Made by a program: the position numbers and the translations under genes. Of a stretch of DNA of 64,000 nucleotides, positions 59,908 to 64,000 are shown in pieces (the first letter of the stretch is position 1; every line of letters starts with the position of its first letter). The notes beneath the pieces were generated by a model that saw nothing but the letters and a program-made list of their open reading frames with translations, was not told where the DNA came from and did not search any database. Source of the stretch: Synergistota bacterium (GTDB taxonomy: Bacteria; Synergistota; GBS-1); contig JANXBX010000001.1 of NCBI GenBank assembly GCA_025060595.1, positions 198,771 to 262,770 of the forward strand, given 5' to 3'.

Positions 59908-60607
59908 CACCACCATATAATATCATATGGAGAAGCTTTTCCTTAGTTAGGAATCTATATTCTCCCTCCTTAAGGTTCTTAAGACGCATCTTCCCTATAG
60001 CAACTCTTATAAGCCTTTCAACCTTTATTCCAAAGTAACCGAAGATTCTCCTTACCTCCCTTTTCTTTCCTTCCCCTATGGAAATCTCAACCCAACCATC
60101 GGGAAGGATCTTGATTTTAGCAGGGGATGTAATTCCATCCTCTAACGGAACCCCCATCTGCATAGCCTTTACTTCGACTTCATTAGGAAGCCTATCTCCC
60201 TTAACGAGATAGGTCTTTTTTATTTCCCCAGAAGGATGAGTCAGAAAGTGAGTTAACTCACCATCATTAGTTATGACAAGTAATCCTTCGCTCCGCAAAT
60301 CAAGCCTACCTACTGGATAAACCCTTTCCTTAACCCCTTTAATTAAATCCATAACGGTAGGATACCATTTATCTTTAACAGCACAAACATAACCCACCGG
60401 CTTATTTAAAACTATATAAACTTTTCTTTCCGGTCTAAGGAGCCTCTTCCCAATCCGAACCTCATCTTTCTCAGGATTAACGAAAAAAGCAAGCTCTCGC
60501 ACTATCCTACCGTTAACGCTAACCCTACCGCTTAATATAAGATCCTCCGCTCTTCGCCGAGAGGTTACACCACACTGAGCTAAAAACTTATTTAGCCTGA
60601 TTTTCAT
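59900..60607 (-). CDS. rluB: RluB/RsuA-family pseudouridine synthase
   Basis: A 235-residue enzyme. The N-terminal S4 domain (1-60, RLNKFLAQCGVTSRRRAEDLI) is followed by a synthase domain with VLNKPVGYVC, the catalytic-aspartate block GRLDLRSEGLLVITNDG and a late EGKKREVRRIFGYFGIKVERL. It modifies 23S rRNA (RluB type) or 16S (RsuA type); the sequence does not separate these fully. Precedes the HDOD gene, follows trpS by 3 bp. Confidence 0.92.
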   Translation of the reverse strand: MKIRLNKFLAQCGVTSRRRAEDLILSGRVSVNGRIVRELAFFVNPEKDEVRIGKRLLRPERKVYIVLNKPVGYVCAVKDKWYPTVMDLIKGVKERVYPVGRLDLRSEGLLVITNDGELTHFLTHPSGEIKKTYLVKGDRLPNEVEVKAMQMGVPLEDGITSPAKIKILPDGWVEISIGEGKKREVRRIFGYFGIKVERLIRVAIGKMRLKNLKEGEYRFLTKEKLLHMILYGGVI

Positions 60608-60610
60608 CTC

Positions 60611-61597
60611 CTACCAAGCTATCTTCATTGCCTCCTTAACCTTATGAATCATACCTGAAGCAAACTCCCTCGCTTTTTTAGCTCCCTCATGAAGCATCTC
60701 AACGATCTCATCCCTTTTGTTCTCATACTCGTTTCTCCTATTCCTGAAAGGCTCAAGAGTCGGTAAAAGATGCTTAAGAAGTACTTTCTTACAATCGATG
60801 CAACCTATAAGCGCAGTTCTACAGCCTTTATAGACCTCTTCTAATTCGCTTACACTATCGTTAAAAGCCTTATGAAGATAAAATACTGGACAATCCTCAG
60901 GAACACCAGGATCGCTTCTTCTCATCCTGCGAGTATCAGTCATCATAGTTAATACCTTTTCCTCAACAGATCCTGGATCCTCTGTAAGCCCTATATAATT
61001 GTTATAACTCTTGCTCATCTTACGTCCATCAGTCCCCAATATCTTTGGAACAGGAGTAAGTATCATCTCTGGAATAACAAAGACTTCCCCATAGAAATAG
61101 TTAAATCTCCTTGCTATTTCTCTTGTTAGCTCAAGATGAGGAGCTTGATCCTCTCCCACAGGAACATAATGAGCGTTATATATAAGAATATCTGCCGCTT
61201 GAAGAACTGGATACCCTAAGAAAGCATAGGTTGATAAATCTTTGTTCTTTATCTCTCTCATCTGCTCCTTATAGGTAGGGTTTCTCTCAAGCCAAGAAAC
61301 CGGGGTTATCATGGAAAGAGCAAGATGAAGCTCTGCATGCTCAGGCACTTCAGACTGTATAAAAACCGTACTTTTACTAAAATCTATCCCTACAGCATAC
61401 CAATCCAAGGCCATCTCAACTATATATTCTTTGAGCTTAGAAGGATCCGCATATTCGGACATCATAGCATGCCAGTCAACTATACAATAATAACAACTAT
61501 ATTTATCCTGAAAGTCTACCCAATTTTTAAGAGCCCCAACGAGATGCCCCAAGTGAAGCTTGCCCGTTGGGCGCATCCCACTTAAAACTCTCTTCAA
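60611..61597 (-). CDS. trpS: Tryptophanyl-tRNA synthetase
   Basis: Class I synthetase of 328 residues. It has SGMRPTGKLHLGHLVGALKN with HLGH as the HIGH motif, GYPVLQAADILIYNA, GEDQAPHLELTREIARRFN and DGRKMSKSYNNYI as KMSKS motif. Start at TTG 61597, which gives MKRVLSGMRPTG and follows GGGGGTG by 6 nt; the TTG at 61615 overlaps rnhA and is less likely. Lies between an RNase HI gene and rluB. Confidence 0.96.
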   Translation of the reverse strand: MKRVLSGMRPTGKLHLGHLVGALKNWVDFQDKYSCYYCIVDWHAMMSEYADPSKLKEYIVEMALDWYAVGIDFSKSTVFIQSEVPEHAELHLALSMITPVSWLERNPTYKEQMREIKNKDLSTYAFLGYPVLQAADILIYNAHYVPVGEDQAPHLELTREIARRFNYFYGEVFVIPEMILTPVPKILGTDGRKMSKSYNNYIGLTEDPGSVEEKVLTMMTDTRRMRRSDPGVPEDCPVFYLHKAFNDSVSELEEVYKGCRTALIGCIDCKKVLLKHLLPTLEPFRNRRNEYENKRDEIVEMLHEGAKKAREFASGMIHKVKEAMKIAW

Positions 61598-61611
61598 GAC
61601 AAGCACCCCCT

Positions 61612-62037
61612 TCAAGCTCTTACTTTAGCCATTCTATAGAGCTTTAAAGCCATATTAGCTAAGGTATCCGCCTCCTTATTCATTCTCCTAGGAAGATGAT
61701 AAATGGAAAAACGCTGAAAGGATTCCAAAAGCTCCTTTGCTTCTTTAAACAATCCTTGAAGCTTTTGACTCCGAACGATATAAACTCCTAAAATTTGCTT
61801 GTAAACCAATTCACTATCTACAAAAACCTCTACCTCATCAGCTCCTTTTTCTTTAGCGAGCCTTAAAGCACATACCAAAGCTAAATATTCTGCCACATTA
61901 TTTGTGGCCTCTCCTATATAAAACCCATACTTTTCTTTTATCGCTCTTCCTTCTTCATCATACTCCAAAGATATACCAACAGAGGCTTCTCCAGGATTCC
62001 CCTGCGAGGCCCCATCAGTGAAAATCCTTACCTTCAT
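61612..62037 (-). CDS. Ribonuclease HI-like protein
   Basis: A 141-residue nuclease of the RNase H fold. The catalytic residues are visible: D8 in FTDGASQGNPG, the glutamate in NNVAEYLAL, the aspartate in FVDSELV and the last one in NKEADTLAN. It resembles the short prokaryotic RNase HI and its bacterial paralogues (such as ypdQ) lacking the basic handle. Degrades RNA of RNA-DNA hybrids. It overlaps the Nif3 gene by 4 bp and precedes trpS. Confidence 0.88.
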   Translation of the reverse strand: MKVRIFTDGASQGNPGEASVGISLEYDEEGRAIKEKYGFYIGEATNNVAEYLALVCALRLAKEKGADEVEVFVDSELVYKQILGVYIVRSQKLQGLFKEAKELLESFQRFSIYHLPRRMNKEADTLANMALKLYRMAKVRA

Positions 62038-62813
62038 CCCAAAAATGGGTCCTCCTCCTTTAAAATCTCCAATCCCAAACTAGGTAAAAGATCTCGAAGC
62101 CTCCTTTCAAGGTAAAATAAGCTTTTCTCTTCCATCTCATGATGACTAAGGATTATTAAGTTAAGACCAGCATAAAGAGCATTAAGGATCTGATGATATT
62201 TTAGATCACAGGTAATATAAACATCAACTCTCAAAGATATAACCTTTTCTAAAAGATCTCCCCCGCTTCCGGTACATAAGGCTACTTTGTATATCTTATC
62301 CTTTCCTGAAAATACAGGAATAAGAAATCTAACTTCCTTTTTTAAAAATGATACCATATCATAAAAAGAAGTTCCATACACTTCCCCAACTCTACCTATA
62401 CCTGTTTGAGGATTTTCCCTTAAGGGAACAATTGGATTTCTATTTTCAAGACCTAAGAGGTCAGCCCAATAGTCATTACCTCCCCCTAAGGCTGAATCCC
62501 ATGGAGTATGAATGGAATAAATAGTGATTTTCTTCAATATCGCTAAATTTATCACCTTTCCAATACTCCCTGAAAGATCAACCCTCCTAAGCCCAGTAAG
62601 AATAAGAGGATGATGTGTTAATAAAAAATTACAGCCTTTCTCCACTGCAAGATAAAGAGTACGTAAAGAGGGATTAAGAGCCACCCCTATACGCCTAATT
62701 TCATCATCAAAAGGACCCACTTGAAGCCCTGTATTATCCCAACTTTCAGCAAGATAAAGCGGAAATTCCCTCTCCAAAACCCCAATTAACTCCTTGTGGG
62801 TCAGAAAGATCAC
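62034..62813 (-). CDS. Nif3-like dinuclear metal protein
   Basis: A 259-residue protein with ESWDNTGLQVG, LTHHPLIL, YSIHTPWDSALGGGND and SHHEMEEKSLFYLERRL. These supply the two-metal site of the Nif3/YbgI family, annotated by many databases as GTP cyclohydrolase I type 2 without firm evidence. It lacks the PII-like insert seen in longer members. Overlaps rnhA. Role unknown. Confidence 0.92.
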   Translation of the reverse strand: MIFLTHKELIGVLEREFPLYLAESWDNTGLQVGPFDDEIRRIGVALNPSLRTLYLAVEKGCNFLLTHHPLILTGLRRVDLSGSIGKVINLAILKKITIYSIHTPWDSALGGGNDYWADLLGLENRNPIVPLRENPQTGIGRVGEVYGTSFYDMVSFLKKEVRFLIPVFSGKDKIYKVALCTGSGGDLLEKVISLRVDVYITCDLKYHQILNALYAGLNLIILSHHEMEEKSLFYLERRLRDLLPSLGLEILKEEDPFLG

Positions 62814-62833
62814 CTCTAGAAAATAAATAAAAA

Positions 62834-62909
62834 TGGTGGGCCCGGGAGGACTCGAACCCCCAACCTACCGGTTATGAGCCGGCGGCTCTGCCAATTGAGC
62901 TACGGGCCC
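62834..62909 (-). tRNA. tRNA with CAT anticodon (elongator Met, or Ile2)
   Basis: A 76-nt cloverleaf. Acceptor GGGCCCG pairs with CGGGCCC, then encoded ACCA. D stem GCTC/GAGC, anticodon stem GCCGG/CCGGT, loop CTCATAA, T arm GGGGGTTCGAGTCCTCC. Position 29-31 is CGG, not the GGG of initiator tRNA, and the 1-72 pair is intact, so it is not initiator. Elongator Met is likelier than Ile2, but CAT alone does not decide. Confidence 0.95.
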
Positions 62910-62930
62910 ACCTTTCCATAAGCAAGCTTC

Positions 62931-62939
62931 ATTATAACA
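62931..62939 (-). promoter_or_regulatory. Extended -10 for the CAT tRNA
   Basis: TGTTATAAT on the minus strand (62939-62931), 21 nt before the tRNA 5' end. The putative -35 (TTCCTA) is poor. The promoter lies just after the stop of the 62970 gene. Confidence 0.45.
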
Positions 62940-62969
62940 TAAATTTTTTCTTTTAGGAAGTCCCTCTCC

Positions 62970-63971
62970 TTAAAAACCCATAAAATGTATAATTCCGCCC
63001 ACAACCACACCAAAAAGGAACTTCACCAGCTTTACAACCAAAGCGGTCTTAATCGAATGAGAAAAAAGGGGTAAAAGCCCATGTCCATCTTGAATGAAGG
63101 AGTTTACAAAAAGAACAGAGAAAGGCACCAAACCACGAGAGTAAGCAAGAGAAAAGAAAAGGTGAGGACCAGATTCTGGAATAAGTCCAACTAAGGCAGC
63201 GATAATAAAAATGAGACCCTGCTTTTCTTCAAAAAGAGTAGAAATATCCAAATAACTAAATAGAAACTTCATAAATAAAATCATCCCAAACACCCATGAA
63301 AACACTTTTAAACCGTGTTTAAACAAAATATGCTTAAAAACATGCCCTTCTAAATAATGGTCAGAAGCCGTAGCAAAAACAAAGAATGAAAGGCCAGACA
63401 CTACAAGGATGGTCATCTTAAGCCAATCTTCATCCTCATAAGTAAAAACGAATAGAAATACTAAAAGAAGAATCAGAAACACACCATGCCTTTTAACGGA
63501 AATCTTTTTAAGAGAGCTAAAGATAGGCTTTGAAAGAATAGATATAGACTCCTCAAGCTTACACTCGAAATCGCATTTTAAAGCTTCTACTTTAAATTTC
63601 CCTAAAATCAAATCTGACAACCATCCGAAAATGATACCTGAAAGAAAAAGGATAAAGAACAAAAGCAAGGCTTTCCCCGGAAACAAAGAAAGCATAAGAT
63701 AGGATTCATCTCCAGAAGTAGCAATCATAGCACCCATAAGAGCCCCAAAGCTTAAAAAACCATGCATATAAAAGGATACTACTATAAAAGGACCGAGACA
63801 ACCAGGAAGGGCACCAAGGAAAGATGAAACAAGATATCCAAACCACCTATTCCCCTTAAGAAAAGAAGACATTCTACCTATTGAAAGGAGGTTTATATAC
63901 TCAGCTATTATCATTATGTTAACAACAATAAAAGTAATAGCTAACGCTTCAAGAATGCTTTCCTGCACCAT
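62970..63971 (-). CDS. Polytopic membrane protein, putative metal exporter family (ArsP_2-like)
   Basis: A 333-residue protein with about ten membrane helices. A repeated pattern is SFLGALPGCLGPFIVVSFYMHG with FGALMGAMIATSGDESYL, and later AALVGLIPESGPHLFFSLAYS with SVLFVNSFIQDGHGLLPLF. This internal twofold repeat with GALPG/GLIPE and GDE/QDGHG is typical of the putative 10-helix metal exporter family in Pfam ArsP_2, named only by similarity. Metal is unproven; manganese has been suggested for relatives. Start ATG at 63971 lacks a nearby ribosome binding site; an AAAGGAG lies 26 nt away. The right edge of the window is close. Confidence 0.72.
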   Translation of the reverse strand: MVQESILEALAITFIVVNIMIIAEYINLLSIGRMSSFLKGNRWFGYLVSSFLGALPGCLGPFIVVSFYMHGFLSFGALMGAMIATSGDESYLMLSLFPGKALLLFFILFLSGIIFGWLSDLILGKFKVEALKCDFECKLEESISILSKPIFSSLKKISVKRHGVFLILLLVFLFVFTYEDEDWLKMTILVVSGLSFFVFATASDHYLEGHVFKHILFKHGLKVFSWVFGMILFMKFLFSYLDISTLFEEKQGLIFIIAALVGLIPESGPHLFFSLAYSRGLVPFSVLFVNSFIQDGHGLLPLFSHSIKTALVVKLVKFLFGVVVGGIIHFMGF

Positions 63972-64000
63972 ACTTCAAGAAATCGGTTTTATTCTCCTTT

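Noticed and set aside
1-64000. CRISPR arrays, insertion sequences, prophage or integrase genes
   Set aside because: No regularly spaced repeats, transposase or integrase motifs were seen, and the genes are ordinary, collinear chromosomal genes.

Overview
The window is a tightly packed, AT-rich bacterial chromosome segment. Arginine is mostly AGA/AGG, isoleucine is often ATA, and ribosome binding sites are strong and G-rich. Signal peptides, CsgG/FlgT/LPP20-type envelope proteins and three binding-protein-dependent transporters suggest a diderm cell. OrtAB, glutamate dehydrogenase, TRAP transporters, FeoAB, a split cobalamin-dependent MetH and an encapsulin with ferritin cargo fit an anaerobic, probably thermophilic, amino-acid and sugar-acid fermenter. 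Synergistota, Thermotogota or Atribacterota are all possible; the sequence alone does not settle it. There are no insertion sequences, phage genes or CRISPR arrays, and no gap without a gene exceeds about 200 bp.

Layout. 1-4358 (minus): recN (cut by the edge), nadK, tlyA, dxs and ispA, for NADP supply, rRNA methylation and isoprenoid precursors. 4435-9169: an exported CsgG-like protein, an SDR oxidoreductase, then a plus-strand operon of a DUF362 ferredoxin-like protein, pgsA, plsY and a radical SAM protein. 9147-11293: feoB and feoA. 11420-20453: a hexuronate regulon of uxuA, uxuB, kdgK, a fused TRAP permease, dctP and an IclR regulator, with uxaC divergent. A palindrome sits on the predicted dctP start site. 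20467-25451: a MetH reactivation protein, MetH core, a cytoplasmic BNR-repeat protein and a soluble chemoreceptor with a Rossmann-like sensor domain, followed by tRNA-Pro. 25553-30170: five exported proteins of CsgG, FlgT-like and LPP20-like types, apparently built by duplication.

30217-36025: tatD, metG, rsmI, a NPPY methyltransferase, an unknown exported protein, a PAP2 phosphatase and HU. 36201-37358: encapsulated ferritin and encapsulin. 37427-39309: M32 carboxypeptidase and an exported rhodanese. 39369-41899: pstA, pstC and pstS without pstB. 42095-48416: a second TRAP system whose dctP is separated from dctQ and dctM by ortA, ortB and gdhA. 48522-50475: a PhoR/PhoB-like two-component pair. 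50477-56660: der, a degenerate priA, coaBC, rpoZ, gmk, remA and yicC. 56680-62813: hflX, plsC, cmk, an HDOD protein, rluB, trpS, an RNase HI and a Nif3 protein. 62834-63971: a CAT-anticodon tRNA and a membrane protein resembling putative metal exporters.

Most interesting: the five-gene envelope cluster, the Rossmann-chemoreceptor fusion, PriA that has lost its ATPase motifs but kept its zinc sites, apparent non-canonical starts of nadK and the 34435-35028 gene, two candidate leaderless genes, and the likely operator in the uronate operon. All functional calls are from reading the sequence; no database search was run.
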